A stretch of DNA of 41,610 nt, taken from NCBI GenBank assembly GCA_004796375.1, contig QZLA01000318.1, positions 1 through 41,610 on the forward strand, given 5' to 3'. The translations under genes were made by a program, and so were the position numbers. Shown piece by piece: positions 17,333 to 25,903 of the stretch (positions within the stretch are counted from its first letter, which is position 1; each line of letters begins with the position of its first letter). The notes under the pieces are model-generated. The model was not told the DNA's origin. It ran no database searches and saw only the letters and a program-made list of their open reading frames with translations. This DNA comes from Desulfobacteraceae bacterium. GTDB lineage: Bacteria > Desulfobacterota > Desulfobacteria > Desulfobacterales > Desulfobacteraceae.

Positions 17333-19327
17333 TTGATCCCATATACTCGTTTATTCGAACCCGTGACCATTGGATCGATCGAGATGAAGAACCGGTTTGC
17401 CATGGCCCCAATGGGACCCTTGGGCCTGTCAGACAACGAAGGTGCTTTCAACCAGAAAGGCATGGATTATTACGTGGCCCGGGCAAAGGGCGGTACCGGC
17501 CTTTTAATCACCGGTGTCACCTTTGTCGATAACGACATTGAAAAACATGCCATGCCCCATGTCCCCTGTTCAACACATAATCCGGTTCACTTTGTCCGAA
17601 CCGGTAAAGAGATGACTGAAAGGATCCATGCCTGGGGCACCAAGATATTCCTGCAGATGTCCGGCGGCTTCGGCCGCGTCACAGTTCCCACCAACATGGG
17701 CGAGTATCCGCCGGTGGCCCCTTCAGCCATTCCCCACCGGTGGCTGGACAAAACCTGCCGCCCCATGGAGATCAAGGAAATCCTGCACATTGTCAAAATG
17801 TTCGGTGAAGGGGCGTACCATGCAAAGCGGGCCGGCTTTGACGGGGTTCAGATCCATGCCGTCCATGAAGGATACCTGCTGGATCAGTTTGCCATCTCCT
17901 TTTTCAACCACCGGACCGATGAGTATGGCGGCAGCCTGGAAAACCGTCTGCGGTTTGCAAGGCAGGTGGTGGAAGAGATCAAGAGAACCTGCGGCCAGGA
18001 CTTTCCGGTCACCCTGAGATACAGCCCCAAAAGCTTTATCAAGGATTACAAGTCAGGGGCCCTGCCCGGCGAAATATTCGAGGAAAAGGGACGGGATCTT
18101 GATGAGGGTGTCGAAGCCGCCAAACTGCTGGTCCAATACGGATATGACAGCCTGGATGTGGATGTGGGGTCCTATGATTCCTGGTGGTGGAGTCATCCGC
18201 CCATGTACCAGGAAAAAGGCCTCTACAGGCCCTATGCCAAGCTGATGAAAGACCACGTGGGTGTCCCGATTATCTGCGCGGGACGCATGGATACCCCAAA
18301 GATGGCTGAGGAGGCCATAGAGACAGGGATGTGCGATGTCATCAGCCTGGGAAGGCCGTTGCTTGCCGATCCGGACTATGTGAGCAAACTGCAGCGCGGA
18401 GATGTTGAATCGATCAGGCCATGCATCTCCTGCCACGAGGGGTGCATGGGCCGGGTGCAGACCTACTCGGCACTCAACTGTGCGGTCAACCCCCAGACCT
18501 GCCGGGAACGAACAGCGGCCTACAACCCGGTGCTGAAACCCAAAAAGATCCTGATCGTGGGCGGCGGGGTGGCCGGATGTGAGGCCGCCCGGGTACTCGC
18601 GACCCGGGGACACACACCCGTTCTCATTGAAAAATCGGAACGGCTGGGCGGAAACCTGATTCCGGGCGGTGTACCGGATTTCAAGGAGGATGATATCGCA
18701 CTGGTCAAATGGTACGAACACCAATTGAATCATCTTGATGTAGAGATTCAGCTCAATACCGAGGCGGCCCCGGGTACTGTTCTGTCCTCAACATATGATG
18801 AGGTGATTATCGCGACAGGATCAAGACCCCTGACACTCCCCCTCGCTGACAGCAGCAAACTCTTTACGGCTGAAGAGGTTCTTTTAAAGAAAAGAGAGAT
18901 CGGGAATACCCTGATCGTTGTGGGCGGTGGGCTGATCGGGTGTGAGACCGCACTGTGGCTGGCCAAACAGGGTAAAACCATCACCATCGTTGAGCAGCTT
19001 GACAAAATCCTTGCTGTCAACGGCCCGCTATGCCACGCCAACAGTGACATGCTGGAACTGTTGATCCCGCACAACAATATCGAGGTAAGAACCGCCACAC
19101 GGATAACATCTTTTGAAAACGATACGGCACTGTGCCATACCCCCGACGGTGAGGTAAAGATCAAATGCGACGGTATTGTTCTGGCCGTCGGCTACCGCCC
19201 TGAGCGCTCCCTCTTTGAAGAGATCCGGTTCAAAAGACCCGGCGTCCATGTCATAGGAGATGCCCGGCGGGTGAAGAATATCATGTATGCCATCTGGGAT
19301 GCGTTCGAGGTCGCTAATGGATTATAA
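17333..19327 (+). CDS. NADH:flavin oxidoreductase / 2,4-dienoyl-CoA reductase-like enzyme
   Basis: 664 residues from TTG 17333, chosen because AAGGAG (17320-17325) sits seven bases upstream; the frame extends back into the previous gene. Domain order: an Old Yellow Enzyme TIM barrel (LFEPVTIGSIEMKNRFAMAPMG, GFDGVQIHAVHEGYLLDQF, ICAGRMDTP), a 4Fe-4S motif (CISCHEGCMG plus a cysteine in LNCAVNP), then FAD (KILIVGGGVAGCEAARVLATRG) and NAD (LIVVGGGLIGCETALWLAKQG) Rossmann domains. This is the layout of 2,4-dienoyl-CoA reductase and trimethylamine dehydrogenase. It is the third gene of the molybdopterin operon and may reduce an unsaturated acyl or cyclic compound, or pass NADH electrons to the molybdenum enzyme. 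Confidence 0.9.
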   Translation: MIPYTRLFEPVTIGSIEMKNRFAMAPMGPLGLSDNEGAFNQKGMDYYVARAKGGTGLLITGVTFVDNDIEKHAMPHVPCSTHNPVHFVRTGKEMTERIHAWGTKIFLQMSGGFGRVTVPTNMGEYPPVAPSAIPHRWLDKTCRPMEIKEILHIVKMFGEGAYHAKRAGFDGVQIHAVHEGYLLDQFAISFFNHRTDEYGGSLENRLRFARQVVEEIKRTCGQDFPVTLRYSPKSFIKDYKSGALPGEIFEEKGRDLDEGVEAAKLLVQYGYDSLDVDVGSYDSWWWSHPPMYQEKGLYRPYAKLMKDHVGVPIICAGRMDTPKMAEEAIETGMCDVISLGRPLLADPDYVSKLQRGDVESIRPCISCHEGCMGRVQTYSALNCAVNPQTCRERTAAYNPVLKPKKILIVGGGVAGCEAARVLATRGHTPVLIEKSERLGGNLIPGGVPDFKEDDIALVKWYEHQLNHLDVEIQLNTEAAPGTVLSSTYDEVIIATGSRPLTLPLADSSKLFTAEEVLLKKREIGNTLIVVGGGLIGCETALWLAKQGKTITIVEQLDKILAVNGPLCHANSDMLELLIPHNNIEVRTATRITSFENDTALCHTPDGEVKIKCDGIVLAVGYRPERSLFEEIRFKRPGVHVIGDARRVKNIMYAIWDAFEVANGL

Positions 19328-19388
19328 TTTTTTAAAAATATTCAACTTATGCTCAATCGCAAAATTATTGCGACACAAAAAAAAACTA

Positions 19389-19418
19389 TTGACACAGATT
19401 AAATTACCATGTTAAAAA
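19389..19418 (+). promoter_or_regulatory. Probable promoter of the acyl-CoA ligase operon
   Basis: A consensus -35 TTGACA (19389-19394) is followed after 18 bases by TAAAAA (19413-19418), a fair -10. It immediately precedes the inverted repeat at 19420-19461, so a repressor bound there would block the start site. Confidence 0.45.
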
Positions 19419-19419
19419 A

Positions 19420-19461
19420 TTATCTAACAAGCGATAAAAAAACCTAACGTTTGTTAGATAA
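19420..19461. promoter_or_regulatory. Inverted-repeat operator upstream of the acyl-CoA ligase gene
   Basis: TTATCTAACAA (19420-19430) and its exact reverse complement TTGTTAGATAA (19451-19461) are 20 bases apart. The right part also holds the tighter palindrome CTAACGTTTGTTAG (19444-19457). A 17-base stretch in between (19432-19448, CGATAAAAAAACCTAAC) recurs with two differences at 25852-25868. The TetR protein encoded at 29240 is the likely ligand, by inference. Confidence 0.5.
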
Positions 19462-19503
19462 GTTTCAAGCCGGCAAAACCAATTGCCAATAAAAGGAAGT
19501 TTG

Positions 19504-21003
19504 ATGAACATTTCCAATAATCTAAAAAATGCCGCATCTCATTTCCCGGACCACACCGCACTCATCGATGAAAACCGGACACTGACCTATTCGGAACTGG
19601 ACACCGAGTCCAGCCGTATTGCATCGGCTCTGCGGCACATAGACTTACTGCCCGGAGATCATGTTGCTCTCTTGTATCCAAACGCTTGTGATTGGATCGC
19701 ATTTTACTTCGGGGTGCTCAAGGCAGGAGCTGTTACTGTCACCCTCCCCTATGCCATGACACCGAAAGAGCTGGATCCGGTGCTGGATGACTGCCGGCCT
19801 AAAATGATCCTGACCAACGATGCCAAGCTAACCGATTTCAACCGGAAAAAATATACGGACTGCATCATTTCAGACAACGCAGATATGACATATCCAGACC
19901 TTCTGTCCAAAGGAACAGATGAGTCTAAGATCATTGAACGAGAGCCCCATGATACTGCAGCCATTCTGTATACCGGCGGCACCACAGGTATGCCCAAAGG
20001 TGTGATGCTCACCCACAGCAATATTATCAGTTCCTCTTTTAATGTCGCCCGGAATGAACGTTCCAGTGAAAATGACCGGGCCTTGTGCTTCCTGCCCCTG
20101 AACCATGTCTTTGCCCAGGTACATATCATGAACTCAGCGATTTCCACCGCAGGCGGTTTGGTGCTGCAGCCCTCGTTTAACATGGATGCCTTCCTGGGTG
20201 CCATTCCCCTGCATCATGTCACCAAGATCTATTCGGTGCCCACGGTTTATACCAGGCTGCTGTCGCTGCCCGACCTGAAAGAAAAGCTTTGCAATGTCCG
20301 GTATTGTTTCTCTGCAGCCGCCAGCATGGCCAAGGAACTGGTGCTGGAATGGAAGAACAGGACCGGCCTGGATATTTTTGAAGCCTACGGCATGACCGAA
20401 AGTGCGTCCATGGTGACCTACAACCATTACCACAAGCATGTACCCGGTTCTGTGGGCACGGCTGCCAATGGCGTGGAAATCCAGATCAGGGACCACTCCG
20501 GAAATGTGCTTGGGAAGAACCAGAGAGGGGAAATCTGCATCAGCGGCCCCAATATCATGAAAGGGTATCTCAACAGGGGTGAGGATACACAAAAAGCATT
20601 CTGGGGACGGTGGTTCCGGTCCGGGGACGTGGGAATTATCGATGAAAACGACTATCTTTTCATTGTTGACCGGATCAAGGACCTGATCATTACCGGTGGT
20701 GAAAATGTCGCCCCCAGGGAGGTGGAGGATGTGTTGTATGAGCGCCCTGAGATTGAAGAATGCGCCGTCATCGGGTTGCCTGACGAGGAATACGGAGAAC
20801 GGGTGACCGCCTATATTACTGCAAGAAAAGGCTACAAGATTGACCCGGTCGAACTCAAGGCTTTTATGAAACAGCGCTTGTCTCCGTTCAAGGTGCCCAA
20901 GCAGTTTATTACCATACCGGCATTACCCAAAAGCAGTGCCGGAAAACTGTTAAAGAGAAAATTAAAAGAGCAGGTCCTTGATGGTACAATTGCTGGCAGA
21001 TAG
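19504..21003 (+). CDS. AMP-forming acyl-CoA ligase (fatty/organic acid activation)
   Basis: 499 residues from ATG 19504, with AAAAGGAAG upstream; a TTG at 19483 is in frame but has no site. Adenylate-forming motifs are all present: ILYTGGTTGMPKGVMLTH (phosphate loop), FEAYGMTESASMV, the YLFIVDRIKDLIITGGENVAPREVED hinge and the terminal PKSSAGKLLKRKL with the catalytic lysine. The enzyme converts a carboxylic acid to its CoA thioester with ATP. It opens an operon for uptake and beta-oxidation, so its substrate is probably the acid imported by the TRAP transporter. Chain length or ring content cannot be decided from sequence. Confidence 0.92.
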   Translation: MNISNNLKNAASHFPDHTALIDENRTLTYSELDTESSRIASALRHIDLLPGDHVALLYPNACDWIAFYFGVLKAGAVTVTLPYAMTPKELDPVLDDCRPKMILTNDAKLTDFNRKKYTDCIISDNADMTYPDLLSKGTDESKIIEREPHDTAAILYTGGTTGMPKGVMLTHSNIISSSFNVARNERSSENDRALCFLPLNHVFAQVHIMNSAISTAGGLVLQPSFNMDAFLGAIPLHHVTKIYSVPTVYTRLLSLPDLKEKLCNVRYCFSAAASMAKELVLEWKNRTGLDIFEAYGMTESASMVTYNHYHKHVPGSVGTAANGVEIQIRDHSGNVLGKNQRGEICISGPNIMKGYLNRGEDTQKAFWGRWFRSGDVGIIDENDYLFIVDRIKDLIITGGENVAPREVEDVLYERPEIEECAVIGLPDEEYGERVTAYITARKGYKIDPVELKAFMKQRLSPFKVPKQFITIPALPKSSAGKLLKRKLKEQVLDGTIAGR

Positions 21004-22789
21004 AAACGATATCCAATTTGTTCTGCACGAACAGTTTGATGTGTCACAATTATCCGATTTCGAACCCTTCACTGATTTCAACAAATCCGTTATTGATATG
21101 ATCCTCAAAGAGGTACGCAACCTCGCCATCAAGGAGATTTTACCCACTAACCAGACCGGGGATCGGGAAGGATGCACATTCAGCAACGGAACCATTACCA
21201 TGCCCGAATCCTTCAAAACCGCATGGCAGCACCTCAGGGAGGGGGAATGGTTTGCCCCCTGCCAGGATGTTGAATGGGGGGGCCAGGGGATTCCGCACAC
21301 CTTGAATGTGGCCGCACAGAACTACCTGTTCGCCGCCAACCTGTCTTTGCTCATGGTGGCCGGTTTAAACCATGCCGCCGGAGAAATTATTGAAACCTTT
21401 GGGACTGACCTGCAAAAAAAACTGTATCTGAAAAACCTGTATACCGGTCATTGGAGCGGGACCATGCTCCTGACCGAGGCGGACTCCGGATCCAATCTCG
21501 GGGATCTGTCCGCCACGGCCAGAAGAAACGGTGATGGAACCTACCTGCTTTCGGGCAACAAGGTGTTTATCAGCGGCGGTGATCATGACATGGCTGACAA
21601 TATCGTTCATCTGGTCCTGGCAAGGATTGAAGGCGCCCCTGAGGGCAGCCGCGGGATCTCACTGTTTATCGCGCCCAAGATCATTCTGGATGAAGCGGGT
21701 GCACCGATCGGCCCCAACGACATTGTCTGCACCGGCATTGAAGAGAAAATGGGCCTGCACGGCAGCCCCACCTGCACCATGGCACTGGGCAGCAGGGGAA
21801 AATGTTTCGCCACACTGGTGGGAGAGGAAAACAAGGGGCTTTCGATCATGTTCCTTATGATGAACAAGGCCCGCCTCATGGTGGGATCCCAAGGCCTGGC
21901 ATGCGCATCCAGCGCATATCTTTATGCTCTTGATTATGCCAGATCCCGCATCCAGGGAGCACTCATCACCGATCCTGAAAAAAAAAGCGTCCCCATCATC
22001 CAACACCCGGATATCCGGCGGATGCTGCTGACCATGAAGGCGTATACCGAGGGAAGCCGGAGTCTTTTATGCTACATTGCGTTTCTGGAAGATCAGAAAG
22101 GCATCCAAGGATTCGGTTTACCCGGGGAGAAATGCCAGGACCTGATCGATATCCTGATTCCCATTGCCAAGGCGTATGTCACGGACCGGGCCGTTGAGGT
22201 CTGCAACATGGCCGTCCAAGTCTTTGGCGGCTATGGGTATACCAATGATTTTCCCGTGGAGCAGCTGCTGCGGGATGTCAGGATTACCACGATATATGAG
22301 GGAACCAATGGTATCCAGGCCATGGACCTTCTGGGCCGGAAAATACCCATGGCGGGTCACCGCCTGTTTCACCTCCTGCTGGAGGAGATCGACTCCACCG
22401 TTGAAAATGCCCTGAGTCTTGGGCAACTGAAAGCAGAAGGCCAGGCTTTAAAACAGGCATCAGACGAATTAAAGAAGACCGTTGAACGGATACTGTCATC
22501 GGATTCGGATCAGGATCTTCTGGTCTCCCTGGCACATGCCAGCCAGCTCCTCGAGGTATTCGGCGATGTGATCTTGGCGTGGATGCTCCTTTGGCGGGGA
22601 ACCATCGCCCTGAAATGTCTCAACTGTAAGCCAAAGAAAAAGTGGATTGACTTTTATTCAGGCCAGCTCAAATCCGCCCGATTTTACTATTCTACCATTT
22701 TACCGGTCACGTTCGGGAAGATGGATGTGATCCAAAAATCAGGCGATGCAGCAATAGAAATTTCCGATTCTGAATTTGGGGTGAAGTGA
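20981..22789 (+). CDS. Acyl-CoA dehydrogenase, long (~600-residue) subfamily
   Basis: 602 residues from ATG 20981, overlapping the end of the ligase gene by 23 bases. The N-terminal helical domain is followed by TMLLTEADSGSNLGDLSATARR (FAD/substrate loop) and the C-terminal helices with VQVFGGYGYTNDFPVEQLLRDVRITTIYEGTNGIQAMDLLGRK, where the glutamate of YEGT is the expected catalytic base. About 150 residues extend beyond the classic core, as in the DmdC/FadE5-like branch, whose members act on 3-(methylthio)propionyl-CoA or other short or substituted acyl-CoAs. Electrons would go to ETF. It catalyses the first oxidation after CoA activation. Confidence 0.92.
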   Translation: MVQLLADRNDIQFVLHEQFDVSQLSDFEPFTDFNKSVIDMILKEVRNLAIKEILPTNQTGDREGCTFSNGTITMPESFKTAWQHLREGEWFAPCQDVEWGGQGIPHTLNVAAQNYLFAANLSLLMVAGLNHAAGEIIETFGTDLQKKLYLKNLYTGHWSGTMLLTEADSGSNLGDLSATARRNGDGTYLLSGNKVFISGGDHDMADNIVHLVLARIEGAPEGSRGISLFIAPKIILDEAGAPIGPNDIVCTGIEEKMGLHGSPTCTMALGSRGKCFATLVGEENKGLSIMFLMMNKARLMVGSQGLACASSAYLYALDYARSRIQGALITDPEKKSVPIIQHPDIRRMLLTMKAYTEGSRSLLCYIAFLEDQKGIQGFGLPGEKCQDLIDILIPIAKAYVTDRAVEVCNMAVQVFGGYGYTNDFPVEQLLRDVRITTIYEGTNGIQAMDLLGRKIPMAGHRLFHLLLEEIDSTVENALSLGQLKAEGQALKQASDELKKTVERILSSDSDQDLLVSLAHASQLLEVFGDVILAWMLLWRGTIALKCLNCKPKKKWIDFYSGQLKSARFYYSTILPVTFGKMDVIQKSGDAAIEISDSEFGVK

Positions 22790-22791
22790 TC

Positions 22792-22818
22792 GAACACCTT
22801 CAAGGATAGGGTGTTTTC
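22792..22818 (+). terminator. Weak terminator-like hairpin before the TRAP genes
   Basis: AACACC (22793-22798) pairs with GGTGTT (22810-22815), extendable by a G-U pair, and is followed by TTCTTC. It lies three bases after the dehydrogenase stop. The stem is only 6-7 bp, so it may attenuate rather than end transcription into the TRAP genes. Confidence 0.35.
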
Positions 22819-22870
22819 TTCATATTCAGCGGATAATCGGTCAATTTATAACCACAATGGAGGTAATGCC

Positions 22871-23890
22871 ATGACACGTATCACAACAAAACATGTTTTT
22901 ATTCTGACTGGATTATTGCTGCTGTTCATCGCCACCGAGGTTTCTGCCAAAACCATTAACTTGAGATTCTCGAGCCCCTTTCCCACCATGCAGACCATCA
23001 CCGGCAAGGTGATCAAACCCTGGATTGACGACATCAACAAGGCCGGCAAGGGAAAGGTCCAAATCAGGTTGTACCCTGCCGGCGCATTGGGCAAAGCGCC
23101 TGAGCAATACGACCTGGCGGAAAAAGGGATTGCTGATCTGGCCTACCATCTGGCCGATTATACTCCGGGCCGTTTCCCCATGACCACGGTATTCTCCCTG
23201 CCCTTTATGGTGCCATCCGGTGAAAAGGTATCTGCCGCCATGTGGAAAACCTTTCAAAAAGAAGCCAGATACAGAGAGGAATACAGCAAGGTTAAGGTCC
23301 TCGCCCTGTTCGGGCATCCGGGCGGCCACTTTCACACGGTCAAAAAGCCGATAAAAACCATTGGAGATTTCCAGGGTGTAAAAATGCGGACCTCAAATCC
23401 GGCCATCTCGGAAGCCTTGAAAATCTGGGGAGCCATCCCGGTGGCCATGCCCATAACAGAAACCTATCAATCCCTCGAGCGAAGTGTTATTGACGGCACT
23501 GTGCTGGTCTGGGAGGGCATGCAGGTATTCAAACTCAACGAAGTCTGCAAGTACGGAACCGTTGCCGACCTTTACACCATGCCGATGATGATCGTCATCA
23601 ACAAAGATAAGTGGGAATCCCTGCCGGCCGACGTTCAGGACCTGATTGAACAGAACTCCGGTCTCGAGTTGTCCATGGCCGCAGGCGCTGCGTTTGACAG
23701 CATGGAAAAACCGTTCAGAAAAAAGAGTCTTGAAATCGGCATGAAAGAAATCCTCCTGGCGCCGGCTGAAAAGACAAAAATGGAAAAATCCACCATGCCG
23801 CTCAGGGAAAAATGGGTTCAAACCTACACAGCCAAGGGGTATCCGGCCCAGCAGATCATGGAGACCGCCCTTGAGTATATCAGCGAGTAG
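22871..23890 (+). CDS. dctP: TRAP transporter substrate-binding protein DctP
   Basis: 339 residues from ATG 22871 with GGAGGTAAT just upstream. Residues 1-26 are a signal peptide (hydrophobic ILTGLLLLFIA, cleavage near VSAKT). The mature part is a DctP family solute receptor: LRFSSPFPTMQ, VQIRLYPAGALGKAPEQYDLAEKGIADLAYH, and the ligand-anchoring region GVKMRTSNPAISEALKIWGAIPVAMPITETYQSLERSVIDGT. The arginine in VKMRTS is the usual carboxylate-binding residue, so an organic acid ligand is expected. It works with the small and large permease subunits that follow, driven by a sodium or proton gradient. Its place after the ligase and dehydrogenase links import to beta-oxidation. Confidence 0.93.
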   Translation: MTRITTKHVFILTGLLLLFIATEVSAKTINLRFSSPFPTMQTITGKVIKPWIDDINKAGKGKVQIRLYPAGALGKAPEQYDLAEKGIADLAYHLADYTPGRFPMTTVFSLPFMVPSGEKVSAAMWKTFQKEARYREEYSKVKVLALFGHPGGHFHTVKKPIKTIGDFQGVKMRTSNPAISEALKIWGAIPVAMPITETYQSLERSVIDGTVLVWEGMQVFKLNEVCKYGTVADLYTMPMMIVINKDKWESLPADVQDLIEQNSGLELSMAAGAAFDSMEKPFRKKSLEIGMKEILLAPAEKTKMEKSTMPLREKWVQTYTAKGYPAQQIMETALEYISE

Positions 23891-23902
23891 GGCCTACTTC
23901 TG

Positions 23903-23945
23903 CCCGGGGTTCAGGGGCGTTTGAAAGCACCCCCTGGACCCCGGG
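23903..23945 (+). terminator. Strong intra-operon hairpin between dctP and dctQ
   Basis: Bases 23903-23917 pair with 23931-23945 in a 15-bp GC-rich stem containing one G-T pair, with a 13-base loop. The nearest T run is about ten bases further on (GTTTTTTA near 23956). The position fits an attenuator or 3' mRNA-protecting structure that keeps the binding protein in excess over the permeases; this function is inference. Confidence 0.65.
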
Positions 23946-23991
23946 GCCGGATAATTGTTTTTTACCCATACATTCAAAATAGGATTCATTC

Positions 23992-24492
23992 ATGAACCTG
24001 AAAAACACCGCCAATATTCTTGGACTGATCAGTTACCTGCTGTCCCGAATCGGTTGCATCGCCTTGTTCTTCATGATGTGCCTGACGGTCGTGGATGTTG
24101 TGGGACGGTATATATTTAACGCCCCCATTCTGGGAGCGTTTGAAATGACCGAATTCCTGGTACTGATCATGGTTTTTTCCTTTATCGGATACGCCCAGGC
24201 CCAGAAATCCCATGTAACGGTTGACATCCTGTTTGACCATTTTCCGGATAAGATAAAATGGCTGGTTTCTTTTATCAACTACCTGATCTGTCTGGGGATG
24301 GTCTTTATTATCGCCTGGATGGGGTTTGAAAAAGCAATAGAATCATTCCACACCGGTGAAAAACCGTTGAACCTGGCCATACCCAACCATCCCTTTGTAT
24401 TTTTTCTCTCCTTGGGCTCTGCCGTCATGTGTGTGGAATTTGTCAGGGATATTTTCAGAAAACTGCATGAACTGGGTGGAGAGAAAAAATGA
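23992..24492 (+). CDS. dctQ: TRAP transporter small permease DctQ
   Basis: 166 residues with four hydrophobic helices. Family features are present: CLTVVDVVGRYIFNAPILGAFEMTEFLVLIMVF in helices 1-2 and AQKSHVTVDILFDHFP in the following loop. DctQ stabilises the large subunit of the tripartite transporter. The gene ends in a 4-base ATGA overlap with dctM. The gap to dctP holds the strong hairpin. Confidence 0.93.
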   Translation: MNLKNTANILGLISYLLSRIGCIALFFMMCLTVVDVVGRYIFNAPILGAFEMTEFLVLIMVFSFIGYAQAQKSHVTVDILFDHFPDKIKWLVSFINYLICLGMVFIIAWMGFEKAIESFHTGEKPLNLAIPNHPFVFFLSLGSAVMCVEFVRDIFRKLHELGGEKK

Positions 24493-25787
24493 ATCCGGAA
24501 ATCATCGGTATTATCGGTATCATATTATTGTTTGTCCTGCTCGCGCTCAGGTTGTACATCGGCGTGACCATGGCATTGATCGGGTTTGTCGGGGTCAGCT
24601 GTATTGTCAATCTCAAGGCCGGGCTCAACCTGATGGGGATCATTCCCTGGGCGGAAGGGTCCTCTTACACGCTGAGCGTGATCCCGCTGTTCATCCTGAT
24701 GGGGCAGTTTGCGTTTGTATCCGGTATCAGCCAGGATATCTACAAGGCCGTGTATACCTGGATGGGTCACCTCAGGGGCGGTCTGGCCATGGCCACGATT
24801 GTTGCATGCTCCGGTTTCGCCGCCGTATGCGGATCGTCCCTGGCCACTGGCGCCACCATGGGAAAGGTGGCGATTCCGGAAATGGACAAATACAATTACA
24901 ACCGGAGCCTGTCAACCGGATGCGTTGCAGCGGGCGGCACACTGGGCATCCTGATCCCACCGAGCATCGGATTTGTTATCTATGGCATTCTCACTGAGCA
25001 GTCCATCGGTAAACTTTTCATGGCCGGCATATTCCCGGGTATCCTCCTTGCCGCCCTTTTTATGGCGGCCATCTACCTGCAGTGCCGGTTTAATCCGTCC
25101 ATGGGCCCTGAAGGGGAGAGAAAGCCATGGTCGGACAGGATATCCTCCCTTTACAGCACCTGGCCCATGATCGTTCTGTTTCTCCTGGTCATGGGCGGGA
25201 TCTATTACGGCGTATTTACCCCGACCGAGGCCGCAGGCATTGGCGCATTCGGGGCGTTTGTCATTGCACTTCTCAAACGGAAAATGTCCATGGACGCATT
25301 TATTGGGAGCCTGGTGGCCACCGGCAACATGACAGCCATGATATTTCTGATCATTATCGGTGCTAACATTTTCTCCTCTTTCCTGGCGCTCACGGGAATC
25401 CCCATGATCATGGCGGATTCCATCGTTGACCTTGCCCTGCCAAAACTGGCGATCCTGATGGTCATGATCCTTATCTTCGTCATCCTGGGATGTGTCATGG
25501 ATTGTTTCGCCATCATGATTCTCATGGTACCCATCCTATTCCCCATCATACAGGCATTGGGGTTCAACCCGATCTGGTTCGGCGTGATCATGGTCATTGT
25601 CCTGGAGGTCGGTCTGATCACCCCGCCGGTGGGGTTAAATGTGTTTGTCATCAAGGGGGCGGCCCCGGATGTCCCCCTGACCACCATCTTTAAAGGGATA
25701 TGGCCCTTCATGGTCGCTGCGGTTTTCTGCATCGTCATTGTTATCGCCTTTCCCAACATCGCTCTTTTTCTGCCGTCAATGATGTAA
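24489..25787 (+). CDS. dctM: TRAP transporter large permease DctM
   Basis: 432 residues with about 12 transmembrane segments. Conserved DctM signatures are VIPLFILMGQFAFVSG, CSGFAAVCGSSLATGATMGKVAIPEM, AAGGTLGILIPPSIGFVIYGILTEQSIGKLFMAG, and the C-terminal EVGLITPPVGLNVFVIKG. This is the ion-coupled transport channel of the TRAP system. Translation is coupled to dctQ through ATGA. About 115 bases to the next gene carry a second copy of the shared promoter motif. Confidence 0.94.
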   Translation: MNPEIIGIIGIILLFVLLALRLYIGVTMALIGFVGVSCIVNLKAGLNLMGIIPWAEGSSYTLSVIPLFILMGQFAFVSGISQDIYKAVYTWMGHLRGGLAMATIVACSGFAAVCGSSLATGATMGKVAIPEMDKYNYNRSLSTGCVAAGGTLGILIPPSIGFVIYGILTEQSIGKLFMAGIFPGILLAALFMAAIYLQCRFNPSMGPEGERKPWSDRISSLYSTWPMIVLFLLVMGGIYYGVFTPTEAAGIGAFGAFVIALLKRKMSMDAFIGSLVATGNMTAMIFLIIIGANIFSSFLALTGIPMIMADSIVDLALPKLAILMVMILIFVILGCVMDCFAIMILMVPILFPIIQALGFNPIWFGVIMVIVLEVGLITPPVGLNVFVIKGAAPDVPLTTIFKGIWPFMVAAVFCIVIVIAFPNIALFLPSMM

Positions 25788-25839
25788 TCACAAGGACTAA
25801 ACATAACCTGAAAACAACGAAAAACCGATATCATTAATT

Positions 25840-25868
25840 CTAACGGTCGTACGATAAAAAACTCTAAC
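25840..25868. promoter_or_regulatory. Regulatory motif shared with the acyl-CoA ligase promoter
   Basis: CTAACGGTCGTACGATA (25840-25856) matches 13 of 17 bases of CTAACGTTTGTTAGATA at 19444-19460. The overlapping CGATAAAAAACTCTAAC (25852-25868) matches 15 of 17 bases at 19432-19448. The two elements occur in opposite order at the two sites. The region probably contains a second, co-regulated promoter for the beta-oxidation genes. Confidence 0.45.
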
Positions 25869-25903
25869 ACTAATAACAAATTGCAATATAGTCAGGAGGC
25901 AAC

